A DNA stretch of 50,869 nt from Helicobacter magdeburgensis (GCF_000765825.2 NZ_JRPE02000014.1:1-50869), one strand, 5' to 3'. Shown: positions 31,009 through 41,402, counted from the first letter of the stretch. Translations and numbers: made by a program. The notes: a model not told the origin generated them from the letters alone.

Positions 31009-31485
31009 CTAGCTTTGTCTGTGAAAATCACCACTTTTGCCCCCACGCTTAGATTCAAGTTTAATCTCGCTTATACTCATAGATTTATCAATGGCTTTTA
31101 GCATATCATAGATGGTTAAAAGCCCGATACTCACACCTGTGAGCGCTTCCATTTCCACGCCCGTTTTGCCTTCACATTTCACAAGCACACCAAGCTTAAT
31201 GGAGTAAGAGCTAGAATCTGGGCTGATATCAACATTCACCTTACTTAACATCAGCGGGTGGCACATAGGGATTAGCTCACTTGTTTTCTTACTCCCCATA
31301 ATAGCGGCAATTATGGCGGTTTGTGTGATAGATCCCTTTTTGCCCGTGTGGTTGATGGCTGCTTCAAAGGCTTCTTTACTCATAGTGATAATGCCACTTG
31401 CATAAGCCTCTCTTTGACTTATTTCCTTTTGGCTGACATCTACCATTGTGGGGTTGTTATGTTCGTTTAAATGTGTGAGTTGCAT
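31009..31485 (-). CDS. moaC: Cyclic pyranopterin monophosphate synthase MoaC
   Basis: This 158-residue enzyme makes cPMP, the first stable intermediate of molybdenum cofactor synthesis. The catalytic region [20 protein letters not shown] and [10 protein letters not shown], plus EVGIKVISED-like KVNVDISPD and [17 protein letters not shown], are all present. MoaA, the partner radical SAM enzyme, is not in the window. H. pylori has moaC, mog, moaE, moaD and ribA in the same order. Confidence 0.97.
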   Translation of the reverse strand: MQLTHLNEHNNPTMVDVSQKEISQREAYASGIITMSKEAFEAAINHTGKKGSITQTAIIAAIMGSKKTSELIPMCHPLMLSKVNVDISPDSSSYSIKLGVLVKCEGKTGVEMEALTGVSIGLLTIYDMLKAIDKSMSISEIKLESKRGGKSGDFHRQS

Positions 31486-31506
31486 AAGATTCCTTTTGTA
31501 TTATCT

Positions 31507-32037
31507 TTAGGCTTTTGGGCGGAATATAGTGATATTCTCCGCATTTGCGTGAATGTATCCTGCCTCAATCAAATCAAGGCAGTAAGGCACAGCAGGAAAG
31601 ACTGCTTCAAGGCATTCTTTTATACTTTTTGGTTTGCCCGGGAGATTGATAATTAAAGACTTCCCGCGTATCCCAGCACTTTGACGCGATAAAATCGCTG
31701 TGGGGACATACTGCAAACTCACACTTCGCATAAGCTCACCAAATCCGGGAAGCATTTTTTGACATACAGATTCTGTGGCTTCGGGCGTTACATCTCGTTT
31801 TGCAGGTCCTGTGCCACCTGTGGTTACAATCAAATCACAACCCTGCTTATCGCTTAAATCTTTGAGATAAGATTCTATAAGCCTTTGCTCATCAGCGATG
31901 ATATGGTAGCAAAACTCGCAAGGATTAAGGATAAAGCTTGTCAGCACTTCTTGTATTGCTTTGCCCGATTCATCTTCGTAAATTCCTTGATAGGCTCTAT
32001 CGCTTGAGACAAGCACACCGATTTTTATTGTTTGCAT
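31507..32037 (-). CDS. mog: Molybdopterin adenylyltransferase (MogA/MoaB)
   Basis: This 176-residue protein adenylates molybdopterin before metal insertion. Family motifs are VSSDRAYQGIYEDESG, DLIVTTGGTGPAKRDVTPEA, PGFGELMRSVS and LIINLPGKPKSIKECLEAV. The start overlaps the mobB end by 13 bases, and AAAGGA precedes the ATG. It works with MoeA, encoded four genes upstream. Confidence 0.95.
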   Translation of the reverse strand: MQTIKIGVLVSSDRAYQGIYEDESGKAIQEVLTSFILNPCEFCYHIIADEQRLIESYLKDLSDKQGCDLIVTTGGTGPAKRDVTPEATESVCQKMLPGFGELMRSVSLQYVPTAILSRQSAGIRGKSLIINLPGKPKSIKECLEAVFPAVPYCLDLIEAGYIHANAENITIFRPKA

Positions 32038-32603
32038 TGTGTATCCTTTGTTGTGGATTGTAAAATAAAGTTTGCAATTTGTGCCACATCATTAAGATTG
32101 AGTGTGGGGATATGGCTTGGCACGATGTTGGCATTACTCACACTCTCATCTATGGCAAAAGCGTCCGCATAGGGAATATAAGTAGATTCTACACTCTCCC
32201 TTGCAACAACAATGCGTTTAAAAGGCAGCGTTTTCAGCCCTTCAATAAAGATAAAATCATAATCTCTAAAAAGCTCCATAGTTTCATAAAAGGCTTGAAT
32301 GTCAGCGGAATTTTGAGAATCTTTAGAATCTTGAAAATTTTTAGAATCTGCACCTGCATTTTTTACCTGTAAAACACTGCGTGTAGGCGAGATAAGAGCC
32401 ACCGCATCAGCAGTTTGAAAGAATTTGTATGAATCTTTGCCCTGTGTGTCAAAGACTGCCTTATCCTTTGGGTCGTGTTTGAAAATGGCTACCCTTGCCC
32501 CCCTTGCCTTAAAATACTCACTTAGCTTACAAATCAGTGTCGTCTTGCCACTATTGCTTTTCCCGCTAAAAGCAAAAATAATGGGCTTAGAATCTACTTG
32601 CAT
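32025..32603 (-). CDS. mobB: MobB, molybdopterin-guanine dinucleotide accessory GTPase
   Basis: This 192-residue P-loop GTPase has GKSNSGKTTLI at residues 14-24, KHDPKD (family motif), and the Walker B-like FIFIEGLK. MobB assists MobA in making the guanine dinucleotide cofactor used by periplasmic reductases. It overlaps moaE by 10 bases and mog by 13. As I recall, it is absent from the equivalent H. pylori cluster, so this is a fuller version. A low-complexity stretch rich in Asp/Ser/Lys (about residues 80-100) interrupts the domain. Confidence 0.88.
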   Translation of the reverse strand: MQVDSKPIIFAFSGKSNSGKTTLICKLSEYFKARGARVAIFKHDPKDKAVFDTQGKDSYKFFQTADAVALISPTRSVLQVKNAGADSKNFQDSKDSQNSADIQAFYETMELFRDYDFIFIEGLKTLPFKRIVVARESVESTYIPYADAFAIDESVSNANIVPSHIPTLNLNDVAQIANFILQSTTKDTQCKQ

Positions 32604-33088
32604 AAGATTCCACTTCCTTTGAGGGCTTTGCTTCTCTCTTTGGCATAGATTCTTTTGTGATTGATAACATCATATTTCCAAATGGGTGCATTCGCCTTAA
32701 AATCATCTATCAGCTCCGCATACAGACTAAGAGCTACCTTACGATGAGATGAGATAATGCCACACATAAAAGAGCTTTTACCACAAGGCACATCGCCTAT
32801 GCTGTGAGCCATACATATATAAGCCCCCATATTATGGGCTTTTTCCTGCCACGAGTTAAACCATTTCTCTAGCAATGGCTTATAAATATCAAAACTGAGT
32901 GCCTCGACACAATTATCCTCAAATACTTCCGCAGTCGGCGTTTTTGGGTTTTGAGATTTTAGATGTTGCTCTTTTCGCACAATACCACTAAAAATACTCA
33001 CCGCCCCGCAATTTTTGCTTTGAGCTATTGCCTCCCATTGTGTGTAAAGCTCACCTGTTGGCAATACTCCGTGATATAAACTTAGCAT
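32594..33088 (-). CDS. moaE: Molybdopterin synthase catalytic subunit MoaE
   Basis: This is about 164 residues from the ATG at 33088, which overlaps the moaD stop by one base; upstream in-frame GTG at 33100 lies inside moaD. The family segments GAVSIFSGIVR, ALSFDIYKPLLEKWF, CMAHSIGDVPCGKSSFMCGI and the late IWKYDVINHKRI are visible. It transfers sulfur from MoaD thiocarboxylate to cPMP. Confidence 0.95.
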   Translation of the reverse strand: MLSLYHGVLPTGELYTQWEAIAQSKNCGAVSIFSGIVRKEQHLKSQNPKTPTAEVFEDNCVEALSFDIYKPLLEKWFNSWQEKAHNMGAYICMAHSIGDVPCGKSSFMCGIISSHRKVALSLYAELIDDFKANAPIWKYDVINHKRIYAKERSKALKGSGILCK

Positions 33089-33312
33089 TATCCACCACAC
33101 ACTGGAGGGAGCAAAGCTATTCTATCGCCATTATGCAATGGGTGAGATAAAGATTCAATAATCTCATCATTAACCGCCACCGCACTAATCTCAAGCCACT
33201 GCTGCAAGGCAGAATCTTTACTTAAAATCTCTTTTAGCTCTTGTAATGTGTTTGCTTCTAGCTCAACAGGGGGGATATGGCTCATCGGTCCCAAAAATTC
33301 AACTTTCACCAT
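33088..33312 (-). CDS. moaD: Molybdopterin synthase sulfur-carrier subunit MoaD
   Basis: This 74-residue ubiquitin-like protein ends in the required Gly-Gly (LLPPVCGG), which is adenylated and thiocarboxylated to donate sulfur to MoaE. The fold motif GDRIALLPPV is clear. It overlaps moaE by one base. A 58-base gap separates it from moeA upstream. Confidence 0.95.
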   Translation of the reverse strand: MVKVEFLGPMSHIPPVELEANTLQELKEILSKDSALQQWLEISAVAVNDEIIESLSHPLHNGDRIALLPPVCGG

Positions 33313-33370
33313 TAATAAACACTCCTTTTGCTTGGGATTTTACACAAGATTCTATATAAGATGCAAGTTT

Positions 33371-34624
33371 CTATATAAGATGATGAAGAAACATCACTTG
33401 CACCACCGCACCTTTGGGTAAATCACTGCCATTTTCTTCTAAAATCGCAAGGGCAGTGTTGTGGGTGAGATTATTCACCATTGAGCTTTGCAGGGATTTT
33501 TTCTTTGCAAAACTCACACTGAGTTTGCCATTATGTGAAAACACTTCACACGCACGAAATTCTAATCTGGAATCGCTGCGTTTGCACTCTTCAAGCAAAG
33601 TCGCTTCAAATGTTGCTTCAGTATGTGGGGGCTTGTGGATTCTATTTTGCAAACGAGCAAGCAAAGATGTGCCAAAAAGTAAAAAAGTTACAGCACAGGA
33701 ATTTGGAAAGCCCGGCAGCCCTAGAATCAGCGTTTTATTAGCCACACCAAAGGCAACAGGCTTGCCCGGCTTCAATCTCACACCTTTAAAATGAATCTGG
33801 CTAAGTTCTTGCATTATCTCTTGTGTGTAGTCATAATCACCAGCACTCATACCGCCGGTGGTAAGGAACATATCGCATTCCTTTAACGCCTGAATGTAAG
33901 CAGTTTTTATCATCTCTTTATCATCTTTGATGATGGGATAGATGATAGGCTCTTGCCCCATTTGCAAAAGCAGAGATTCTAAAAGATGCGTATTCACACT
34001 CCGCACAACATTTTGATGTGGGCTATCCTGCCCCACTTCAATGATTTCATCGCCCACGCATAAGATTCCAACTTTTGCCTTTTGATACACTTGCACAAAG
34101 CTTTGATTAAGCTCTGCTAACAAGCCTACTTCAAATGCACCGATTTTATCGCCCTTATGGAGCAAAATCTCATTTTCTTTGTAATTATCGCCAACTTGGC
34201 GTATCCATTGGGATTTGCGAATAGAATCTAGCGGGGCATTGAGAAATATTTTATCATCTTTATGCGTGATATGCTCTACAATGACAAGTGTATCAGCATT
34301 AAGTGGCATTACAGAGCCGGTGAATGTTTTTATCGCGTGGGCTTTTTGGAGCGTTGGGCGGGTAGGATTCCCAGCTTTATTTGGTGGCAGGATAGTAAGT
34401 CCTTGCGTGGAGAGTAGCTCTAAGTCTTCAAACATAATCGCATAGCCGTCCATCGCAGCGGTAGGGTAGGCTGGGACATTGCAAGGGGCTTTTACATCTT
34501 GGGCTAAGATTCTATTTAGGGCATTTTTAAAATGCACTTGCTGTGTGCCAAGCGGTTCTATGGGGATTGAATCTAGGATATGCAAGGCTTCTTTGTAGCT
34601 GATAAGTTTAGGATAGTTTGCCAT
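33371..34624 (-). CDS. moeA: Molybdopterin molybdenumtransferase MoeA
   Basis: This 417-residue protein inserts molybdate into adenylated molybdopterin. Domains run as expected: VPAYPTAAMDGYAI near the N-terminus and GDKIGAFEVGLLAELN. The MoCF-binding segment is KVGILCVGDEIIEVGQ with FLTTGGMSAGDYDY, then RLKPGKPVAFG and ILGLPGFPNSCAVTF. The C-terminal domain follows. It sits between ribA and moaD, 12 bases behind ribA. In H. pylori moeA is elsewhere, so its place in the cluster differs. Confidence 0.95.
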   Translation of the reverse strand: MANYPKLISYKEALHILDSIPIEPLGTQQVHFKNALNRILAQDVKAPCNVPAYPTAAMDGYAIMFEDLELLSTQGLTILPPNKAGNPTRPTLQKAHAIKTFTGSVMPLNADTLVIVEHITHKDDKIFLNAPLDSIRKSQWIRQVGDNYKENEILLHKGDKIGAFEVGLLAELNQSFVQVYQKAKVGILCVGDEIIEVGQDSPHQNVVRSVNTHLLESLLLQMGQEPIIYPIIKDDKEMIKTAYIQALKECDMFLTTGGMSAGDYDYTQEIMQELSQIHFKGVRLKPGKPVAFGVANKTLILGLPGFPNSCAVTFLLFGTSLLARLQNRIHKPPHTEATFEATLLEECKRSDSRLEFRACEVFSHNGKLSVSFAKKKSLQSSMVNNLTHNTALAILEENGSDLPKGAVVQVMFLHHLI

Positions 34625-34636
34625 TTTCCATAATCC

Positions 34637-35221
34637 TTAGAGTAGATGTCCAAGCTTTTGTTTTTTAACTTCAAGGTAAGCTTTATTATGCGGATTACAA
34701 GGGGTGATAATGCTATGTCGCACAACCTTTGCATAAGGCTCTAAGGCGTGAATCTTGCGTGGATTGTTGGTAAGAAGATTAATCTCTGTAATGTTAAAAT
34801 GCTTAAAAATCTCGCCTACAATCTCATAGCTTCGCATATCGCCTTCAAAGCCAAGCTTTTGATTTGCCTCCACTGTGTCATAGCCCATATCTTGCAAGGC
34901 GTAAGCATTAATCTTATTGAATAGCCCTATCCCTCGCCCCTCTTGACGCAAGTAAATCAGCATACCGCCCTCTTCACTTTGAGCGATTTTCTCCATTGCT
35001 AAAGCTAATTCATTACCACAATCGCATTTTTGTGAGCCAAAGACATCACCAGTTAGGCATTCAGAGTGGATTCTCACTAGGGGAGTTTTGCTAAGATTCT
35101 GTGTAAAAACGACAAGATGTTCTTTTATCGTAGAATCTGCAAGATATTCGCGAAAACTGATTGTGAGAAAATCCCCAAAACGCGTTGGGAGCTTAGCTTG
35201 ATTGGAAATATCATATTTCAT
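34637..35221 (-). CDS. ribA: GTP cyclohydrolase II (RibA)
   Basis: This 194-residue enzyme performs the first step of riboflavin synthesis from GTP. The zinc-binding region [15 protein letters not shown] shows all three Cys ligands. [20 protein letters not shown] and LLTNNPRKI are the other signatures. It lacks a fused RibB domain. It is the first gene of the ribA-moeA-moaD-moaE-mobB-mog-moaC-rmuC run, so flavin and molybdenum cofactor synthesis, both drawing on GTP, are co-transcribed. Confidence 0.95.
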   Translation of the reverse strand: MKYDISNQAKLPTRFGDFLTISFREYLADSTIKEHLVVFTQNLSKTPLVRIHSECLTGDVFGSQKCDCGNELALAMEKIAQSEEGGMLIYLRQEGRGIGLFNKINAYALQDMGYDTVEANQKLGFEGDMRSYEIVGEIFKHFNITEINLLTNNPRKIHALEPYAKVVRHSIITPCNPHNKAYLEVKKQKLGHLL

Positions 35222-35352
35222 TATTTATTATCCTTTTTTATTCTTTGTATTGATAGAATTGTAACACTTTCATATTTTACAAAAAGTAGGGCTGGATTGT
35301 AGAATAAATTGTTAAATTTGCAAAGAAATAAGGAATGAAATATAAAAATAAA

Positions 35353-35389
35353 TAATAATTATTATCCATTAGTAATCCATTGTTAGAAT
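35353..35389 (+). promoter_or_regulatory. Fur-type palindrome and -10 of katA
   Basis: TAATAATTATTA at 35353-35364 is a perfect 12-base palindrome (14 with its A/T flanks). It resembles the H. pylori Fur operator TAATAATnATTATTA without the central base. A -10-like TAGAAT lies at 35384-35389, so the palindrome covers the -35 position. Catalase genes in related bacteria are controlled by Fur-family regulators (Fur or PerR). Which regulator acts here cannot be told. Confidence 0.55.
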
Positions 35390-35431
35390 GCAAATTCGTA
35401 AGTTTTTACAATCACAAAAAAGGAGAACACA

Positions 35432-36868
35432 ATGAGCAAAAAACTCACAACAGCCACAGGCACGCCAATAGGCGATAATCAAAATTCCATCACAGCAGGC
35501 AGCAGAGGTCCTACACTCTTGCAAGACACTTGGCTTTTAGAGAAGTTAGCGCATTTTGATAGAGAGAGGATTCCAGAGCGTGTGGTGCATGCTAAAGGTA
35601 GTGCGGCGTATGGCGAGCTTACAATCACTAATGATATAAGCGCGTATTCAAAGGCAGATATTTTTAGCCAAGTAGGCAAGAAAACAAAGGCGTTTTTGCG
35701 GTTTTCTACCGTTGCAGGTGAGAGGGGTGCAGCAGATGCGGAGCGAGATGTGCGTGGATTTGCCCTAAAGTTTTACACAAATGGAGGGAATTGGGATATT
35801 GTAGGCAACAATACGCCTGTGTTTTTTATCAAAGATGCGGTGAAATTCCCAGACTTTATCCATACGCAAAAACGAGATCCTAAGACAAACTTGCGTTCTG
35901 CCACAGCGGCGTGGGACTTTTGGAGCTTGCATCCTGAATCATTGCATCAAGTAACAATCCTTATGAGTGATAGAGGGATTCCACGCAGTTATCGCGAAAT
36001 GCACGGGTTTGGCAGCCATACTTATAGCTTTATCAATAGCAAAAATGAGCGATTTTGGGTGAAATTCCACTTTAAATCTATGCAAGGCATTCACAATCTC
36101 ACAAATGCAGAAGCTGAAGCGATTGTGGCAAAAGATAGAGAATCACACCAAAAAGACTTGTTTGAAAACATTGAAAAAGGCAATTTCCCTAAGTGGAGAT
36201 TCTGTGTGCAGATAATGCCAGAGAAAGACGCAGCAACTTATAAGGTCAATCCCTTTGATTTGACAAAAGTGTGGAGTCATAAGGACTATCCGCTCATTGA
36301 AGTAGGCATTTTAGAGCTTAATAAAAATCCAGAAAACTACTTTGCTGAAGTGGAGCAAGCCGCCTTTAACCCAGCAAATATTGTCCCGGGCGTTGGGTAT
36401 AGCCCTGATAAAATGCTACAAGGCAGACTCTTTAGCTATGGTGATACGCAGCGATATAGACTAGGGATTAACCACTCTCAACTTCCTGTCAATGCACCTA
36501 TCGCCCCTGTGAGCAACACACATAGAGATGGTTATATGCAAAGGGGGAGCTTTGGCGGGGAGCGAAACTACAATCCAAGTGCGTTTAATGACTATGCAGA
36601 AGATTGTAATGCCATTGAGCCGCCACTACATATCCAAGAAGGCAGCGTAATGGATAGATACAATCACAGAGATGATGATAGCGACTATTACAGCCAAGCA
36701 GGGGATTTGTATCGGTTAATGAATGCCGAGCAAAAAGAAGCGTTGTGTCAAAATATCAAAGAAGCAATGGAAGGCGTGCCAGTAGAGATACAAAAACGCC
36801 AAGTTGAGCATTTCACAAAGGCAGATCCAGTATATGGAAAAAGAGTAGCGGAGCTTTTGGGGCTATGA
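35432..36868 (+). CDS. katA: Catalase KatA (haem, clade 3 type)
   Basis: This 478-residue monofunctional haem catalase has the catalytic His53 (VVHAKG) and Asn126 ([10 protein letters not shown]). The haem-ligand Tyr336 lies in [14 protein letters not shown]; spacings between these residues equal those in bovine catalase. It is a little shorter than H. pylori KatA (about 505) and lacks the basic C-terminal tail. There is no signal peptide. AAGGAG precedes the ATG. The stop overlaps the start of an ankyrin gene. Confidence 0.97.
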   Translation: MSKKLTTATGTPIGDNQNSITAGSRGPTLLQDTWLLEKLAHFDRERIPERVVHAKGSAAYGELTITNDISAYSKADIFSQVGKKTKAFLRFSTVAGERGAADAERDVRGFALKFYTNGGNWDIVGNNTPVFFIKDAVKFPDFIHTQKRDPKTNLRSATAAWDFWSLHPESLHQVTILMSDRGIPRSYREMHGFGSHTYSFINSKNERFWVKFHFKSMQGIHNLTNAEAEAIVAKDRESHQKDLFENIEKGNFPKWRFCVQIMPEKDAATYKVNPFDLTKVWSHKDYPLIEVGILELNKNPENYFAEVEQAAFNPANIVPGVGYSPDKMLQGRLFSYGDTQRYRLGINHSQLPVNAPIAPVSNTHRDGYMQRGSFGGERNYNPSAFNDYAEDCNAIEPPLHIQEGSVMDRYNHRDDDSDYYSQAGDLYRLMNAEQKEALCQNIKEAMEGVPVEIQKRQVEHFTKADPVYGKRVAELLGL

Positions 36869-37353
36869 AAAACATTATGATAAGCATTGAAGAAGAGCAG
36901 AAATTAGAAGAATTATGTCAATATGCTTTTGAGTGTGCAAGGAGTGATGATACGCACACTCTTAAGATATTGCTAGATTCTGGTTTAAATGTGAATCTTG
37001 CTAATCAAGATGGCAACACTCTACTTATGTTAGCGGCATATAATGGTAACCTTAACGCTACACGCCTTTTGCTACAAAGGGGTGCAGATGCCAATAAGCT
37101 CAATGATAAGGCATTAAGCCCATTAGCGGGTGTGTGCTTTAAGGGGTATTATGAGATTGCTACTTTGCTTGTAGAATATGGTGCAGATGTGCAAAGCAAA
37201 AATGCTATGGGTTTAAGCCCTATGAATTGTGCTTTGATGTTTGGGAGAAAGGAATTTGTTAAACTTTTTGCTAAGCATACAGGGGGCAAACTCAAACTCA
37301 ATGGATGGCAAAAGTTTTGTGCGTGGCTGTATGGGGTTAGGTTTGCAAAGTGA
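36865..37353 (+). CDS. Ankyrin-repeat protein coupled to catalase
   Basis: This 162-residue protein has three to four ankyrin repeats ([60 protein letters not shown]). ATGA overlap with katA means coupled translation. In Campylobacter jejuni the ankyrin protein Cj1386 next to katA is needed for full catalase activity through haem supply. The same role is a reasonable inference here. The last ~20 residues ([16 protein letters not shown]) are basic and aromatic. Confidence 0.88.
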   Translation: MKNIMISIEEEQKLEELCQYAFECARSDDTHTLKILLDSGLNVNLANQDGNTLLMLAAYNGNLNATRLLLQRGADANKLNDKALSPLAGVCFKGYYEIATLLVEYGADVQSKNAMGLSPMNCALMFGRKEFVKLFAKHTGGKLKLNGWQKFCAWLYGVRFAK

Positions 37354-37428
37354 GCCTATCCCTATTAGAATCCCAAAGCAAAGCTCAAAGCCCATACATA
37401 TAACCTTCACTATCTCACACAAGCACAA

Positions 37429-38106
37429 TCATTTTCTTTTTGCTTTCCAATACAATATATATCCGCCCACACAGATAATCACAAAGCCTAGTGTGTAAAG
37501 CCCTGCTTGTTTGACAAGCCCTTTAAGCTCTAGCTCTTGTGGGCTTGGTGTGCGTGAAGTAAAGGCGTGGATAATAGAATCTACACTTATGCCTGTGTCA
37601 AAAAGCACTCCAGCATAATAGCCGATGATGGTTAGGATAATCACCCAAATACCCGCACCCAAAGAGGTGTAAAGGCAAAATTTTGCCAGATTCATTTTGG
37701 CTAGTCCAGCGGGTAAGGAGATGTATTGTCTTACAACGGTGATTAATCGCCCTATAAATGTGCTGATAGGTCCGTGCTTTGTGAAAAAATCTTCCATTTT
37801 CTGCATAGTAGATTCAGTGAAAAAGAAATATTTGCCATAGCGGATAAGAAAATCTCTTCCAAATTTTAACGCCAAGTAGTAGTTAAACAACGCTCCAGCT
37901 AAAGAGCCTAAAATCCCGCAAAGCACAGCGATGATAGCATTCATCTCGCCTGTATAAACCAAATATCCAGCAGGTATCATCACCACTTCGGAGGGGAAGG
38001 GAAAGAAGCTAGATTCTAAAAACATCATAAGGAAAATCCCAACATACCCAAGTGTGCCTACAATCTCAACAATACCGCCTATAATACTGCCAAGTATCTC
38101 GCCCAT
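37429..38106 (-). CDS. DedA-family membrane protein (second of two)
   Basis: This 225-residue DedA/VTT-domain protein shows [70 protein letters not shown] and a C-terminal helix. It is closer to the YqjA/DedA subfamily (the FPSE and GR..P..R motifs) than the protein at 22298-23044. It is transcribed towards the katA unit and away from the carbonic anhydrase. AAGGGAG precedes the ATG. Confidence 0.92.
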   Translation of the reverse strand: MGEILGSIIGGIVEIVGTLGYVGIFLMMFLESSFFPFPSEVVMIPAGYLVYTGEMNAIIAVLCGILGSLAGALFNYYLALKFGRDFLIRYGKYFFFTESTMQKMEDFFTKHGPISTFIGRLITVVRQYISLPAGLAKMNLAKFCLYTSLGAGIWVIILTIIGYYAGVLFDTGISVDSIIHAFTSRTPSPQELELKGLVKQAGLYTLGFVIICVGGYILYWKAKRK

Positions 38107-38162
38107 TTTTGCTCCCTTAAATTAAAGTTATCAAATCAAATTGCATTGTGATTATTTTAGTT

Positions 38163-38171
38163 TGATATAAT
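38163..38171 (+). promoter_or_regulatory. Extended -10 promoter of the carbonic anhydrase operon
   Basis: TTGATATAAT gives a perfect TATAAT at 38166-38171 preceded by TG, an extended -10. It lies about 80 bases before the carbonic anhydrase start, in the gap with the divergent dedA gene. No strong -35 is seen. Confidence 0.6.
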
Positions 38172-38253
38172 GCCATAATTTTTTTACAGAATCTAGCCAA
38201 TGCTAAGTGTTTATTAAGACTAGGCACAAGAAGTGTAATGCTAAAGGAGAGGA

Positions 38254-38910
38254 ATGAAGGAGCTGTTTCAAGGGGCGGTGAAGTTTAGAGAGGAGGATTT
38301 CAACGAGCATAAAGAGCTGTATGAGAGCCTTAAAAAACACCAAGAGCCACATACGCTTCTTATCACCTGCACAGATTCACGCGTTGTGCCAAATTTGATT
38401 ACAAACTCTTTGCCCGGGGATTTATTCGTTATACGCAATATGGGGAATCTTGTGCCACCATATTTGGGGAAAAACAAAGGCATACGCGATGGGTATTTAG
38501 CAACAACTTCTGCCATAGAATATGCTTTGGTGGTTTTGGGTATTAAGAATGTCATTATTTGCGGACATAGTGATTGTGGGGCTTGTTCGGCGATTTATGA
38601 GCCACCAGAGAAGCTTGAGAATGCACCCTATGTTCAAAAATGGATAGAGCTTTTAGAGCCGGTAAAACAAAAGGTAGATGCCCTAAAGCCAAATTCCAAA
38701 GCAAAACGCACTTGGCTTATGGAGCAGATGAATATAGAGCATCAGCTTGAAAACTTAATGACCTATCCTTTCGTGGAGGAGCGGTTTGATAGGGGGGATT
38801 TAAATGTGTATGGGTGGTATTACATTATAGAAACAGGTGAAATTTTAAACTATAATATGATAAAGCGAGAGTTTAAGACAATAAATCAAATTAAAAAGGA
38901 GAGTGTATAA
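38254..38910 (+). CDS. Beta-class carbonic anhydrase
   Basis: This 218-residue cytoplasmic enzyme interconverts CO2 and bicarbonate. The zinc ligands are seen in TCTDSRVVP (Cys, with the Asp-Arg dyad) and GHSDCGAC (His and Cys). NMGNLVPPY and [19 protein letters not shown] are family segments. There is no signal peptide. It is the first gene of a tightly packed operon with kdsA, ribH, nusB, pyrF and panC, the H. pylori HP0001-HP0006 set. Confidence 0.95.
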   Translation: MKELFQGAVKFREEDFNEHKELYESLKKHQEPHTLLITCTDSRVVPNLITNSLPGDLFVIRNMGNLVPPYLGKNKGIRDGYLATTSAIEYALVVLGIKNVIICGHSDCGACSAIYEPPEKLENAPYVQKWIELLEPVKQKVDALKPNSKAKRTWLMEQMNIEHQLENLMTYPFVEERFDRGDLNVYGWYYIIETGEILNYNMIKREFKTINQIKKESV

Positions 38911-39728
38911 TGGAGCGTATGATAATAATGAGCGGACCTTGTGTGATTGAAAGCGTTGAGGGGCTAAATGCCGTGGCTGAAGCTTTAAAGCCTTTAGCGG
39001 AGAATCCACAGATTGACTTTTATTTCAAAGCGAGTTTTGATAAGGCAAATCGCACGAGTTTAGAATCTTATCGCGGACCGGGCTTAGAAAAGGGATTGGC
39101 GATGCTAGAAGAGATTAAAACTAAGTTTGGCTACAAGATTCTTACAGATATACACGAGAGCTATCAAGCAGAGGCGATTGCTGAAGTAGCGGATATTATA
39201 CAGATTCCAGCGTTTTTGTGTCGGCAGACGGATTTGATTGTAGCGGTTGCAAAGACGGATTGTATTGTGAATATCAAAAAAGGGCAGTTTATGAATCCTG
39301 CAGATATGCAACATAGTGTGCTAAAAGCCATTAAAACGCGTGGAGGCTCACAAGCGACTTATGAACAAGCAAAGGAATATGGAATCTGGCTCACAGAGCG
39401 GGGCAGTAGCTTTGGCTATGGGAATCTCGTGGTAGATATGCGTTCATTAGTGATTATGCGGACTTTTGCACCTGTGATTTTTGATGCGACACATAGTGTG
39501 CAAATGCCCGGGGCAGCTGGTGGCAAAAGTGGTGGGGATAGCTCATTTGTGCCTTATCTTGCTAGGGCGGCTGCGGCAGTTGGCGTTGATGGCTTTTTTA
39601 TGGAGACACATCTCAACCCCAAAGAAGCATTAAGTGATGGACCAAATATGGTGCAGACAAATGCCTTGCTTCCGCTCATAGATGAGCTACAAAAGATTAC
39701 TAATCTCACACAAAAGGAGTGCAAATGA
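38910..39728 (+). CDS. kdsA: 3-deoxy-D-manno-octulosonate 8-phosphate synthase KdsA
   Basis: This 272-residue enzyme condenses PEP and arabinose-5-phosphate to KDO-8-phosphate for lipopolysaccharide. [42 protein letters not shown] and [20 protein letters not shown] are all characteristic. Its first base is the last base of the carbonic anhydrase stop, and its stop overlaps ribH. Confidence 0.97.
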   Translation: MERMIIMSGPCVIESVEGLNAVAEALKPLAENPQIDFYFKASFDKANRTSLESYRGPGLEKGLAMLEEIKTKFGYKILTDIHESYQAEAIAEVADIIQIPAFLCRQTDLIVAVAKTDCIVNIKKGQFMNPADMQHSVLKAIKTRGGSQATYEQAKEYGIWLTERGSSFGYGNLVVDMRSLVIMRTFAPVIFDATHSVQMPGAAGGKSGGDSSFVPYLARAAAAVGVDGFFMETHLNPKEALSDGPNMVQTNALLPLIDELQKITNLTQKECK

Positions 39729-40195
39729 ATGTGATAGAGGGCAAACTACAACTTATGGGGAGTGAAAAAATCGCCATTATCAGCTCTAGATTCAATCATC
39801 TTATTACCGATAGGCTAGTTGAGGGGGCAAAGGACTGCTTTTTACGACACGGAGGCAAGGAAGATTTACTTGATTTAATCCTTGTGCCCGGGGCGTATGA
39901 GATTCCGTTTGCATTACAAAAGGTGCTTTCCCAAGGTGAATATGATGGAATCTGCTGTCTTGGTGCGGTGATTCGCGGCTCAACACCACATTTTGATTAT
40001 GTTTCGGCTGAAGCGACAAAGGGCATTGCTAATGTTACGCTTAAATATGGAGCACCTGTAACCTTTGGCGTTTTAACCACAGATAGCATTGAGCAAGCCA
40101 TTGAACGAGCAGGGACTAAGGCAGGAAATAAAGGCTTTGAATCTATGGCAGGGCTTATTGAGCTTGTGAATCTGTATAGAAAAATCGGGGCTTAA
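39725..40195 (+). CDS. ribH: 6,7-dimethyl-8-ribityllumazine synthase
   Basis: This is 156 residues from ATG at 39725, which overlaps the kdsA stop (ATGA); AAGGAG at 39714-39719 supports that start over an in-frame GTG 6 bases earlier. It makes lumazine, the penultimate step of riboflavin synthesis. [44 protein letters not shown] (catalytic His) and [17 protein letters not shown] are clear. Together with ribA at 34637 it gives two riboflavin steps in the window. Confidence 0.97.
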   Translation: MNVIEGKLQLMGSEKIAIISSRFNHLITDRLVEGAKDCFLRHGGKEDLLDLILVPGAYEIPFALQKVLSQGEYDGICCLGAVIRGSTPHFDYVSAEATKGIANVTLKYGAPVTFGVLTTDSIEQAIERAGTKAGNKGFESMAGLIELVNLYRKIGA

Positions 40196-40200
40196 GACTT

Positions 40201-40698
40201 ATGGCTACTCGCACGCAGGCACGAGAGGCGGTTATTGGAATGCTGTATGCCTATGACTTGGGGAATAAGGATATTTTAGACATTGCGCGTTCTATGTTTG
40301 AAGAGAAAAAGATTAAAAATAAGCAACAGGATTTTGCGTTTTTGCTTTTGCAAGGTGCGATTACAAATCTACAAAGCATTGATGAAGCGATTATCCCTTA
40401 TCTTAAGGAGTGGGATTTCTCTAGGCTTGGTGGAATGGAAAAGGCAGTCTTGCGACTTGGGGCGTATGAGATTCTCTATACTGACACAGATTCTCCCGTG
40501 GTGATTAATGAAGCTATTGAGCTTGGCAAGATGTATGGTGGAGAGGATAATACACCGCGTTTTTTAAATGGTGTGCTTGATGCGTTGAGTAAGGCTCATA
40601 GGCAAACGAGCAAGGAAGCACAAGATTCTAAAATAGAATCTACAAGTTTAGATTCTCTCTCACAAAATGTGAATAAAGATAAAGGCAGGGATAAATGA
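40201..40698 (+). CDS. nusB: Transcription antitermination factor NusB
   Basis: This 165-residue all-helical RNA-binding protein acts in rRNA antitermination. TQAREAVIGMLYAYDLG at the N-terminus and LGGMEKAVLRLGAYEILY, VVINEAIELGKMYGGEDNTPRFLNG-type segments are typical. The C-terminal ~30 residues are a Ser/Asp/Lys-rich extension. It starts 5 bases after ribH and overlaps pyrF by 4 bases (ATGA). Confidence 0.95.
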   Translation: MATRTQAREAVIGMLYAYDLGNKDILDIARSMFEEKKIKNKQQDFAFLLLQGAITNLQSIDEAIIPYLKEWDFSRLGGMEKAVLRLGAYEILYTDTDSPVVINEAIELGKMYGGEDNTPRFLNGVLDALSKAHRQTSKEAQDSKIESTSLDSLSQNVNKDKGRDK

Positions 40699-41402
40699 AG
40701 CTCTGTATCGCCCTTGATAATGAAAATTTGCAAGAAAATCTTTGCTTGTTAGAATCTTTAAATACCCTTTCATCATCACAAAAGCAAGATATTTGGCTAA
40801 AAGTTGGGCTAAGAAGCTTTATCCGCGATGGGATAGGCGGGATAGAATCTATTAAAAAATATGGTGCGTATAAAATCTTTTTAGATTTGAAGCTCTATGA
40901 TATTCCAAACACAATGCTTGATGCGATTATTGAAGTCCAAAAGCTTGGCGTTGATATGCTGACAATCCACACAAGCTGTGGGTTAAGGGCTATGAAAGAA
41001 ATCGCTAGATTAAAAGAAAAGTATCAAATGCCCCTTATCATTGGTGTAAGTGCTTTGACAAGCTTTGATAATGATGAGTTTATGGAGGTGTATAATGCCC
41101 CTGTATTTTCTCATACACTTAAACTTGCGAGTTTAGCCTACAAGGCGGGGATTGATGGTGTGGTGTGTTCTACTTATGAAAGTTTAGCTATTAAGCAACG
41201 CACAGATTCTAGCTTCCTTACTATCACACCAGCAATCCGCCCATTTGGGGAAAATGCGGGGGATCAAAAGCGTGTGGCAACATTGCGTGATGCGTTAGAT
41301 TGCAAAAGTGATTTTGCCGTGATTGGACGCCCTATTTATAAGGCAGATAAGCCCATAGAAGTGGTGCAAGATATTTTAAAGGCGATGAATGGAAGTGTGT
41401 AG
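40695..41402 (+). CDS. pyrF: Orotidine 5'-phosphate decarboxylase
   Basis: This 235-residue enzyme performs the last step of UMP synthesis. The catalytic Asp-Lys network is [13 protein letters not shown]; further segments are [23 protein letters not shown] and ITPAIRPFG, then [11 protein letters not shown]. It overlaps nusB by 4 bases and panC by 14 bases. Confidence 0.96.
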   Translation: MKLCIALDNENLQENLCLLESLNTLSSSQKQDIWLKVGLRSFIRDGIGGIESIKKYGAYKIFLDLKLYDIPNTMLDAIIEVQKLGVDMLTIHTSCGLRAMKEIARLKEKYQMPLIIGVSALTSFDNDEFMEVYNAPVFSHTLKLASLAYKAGIDGVVCSTYESLAIKQRTDSSFLTITPAIRPFGENAGDQKRVATLRDALDCKSDFAVIGRPIYKADKPIEVVQDILKAMNGSV

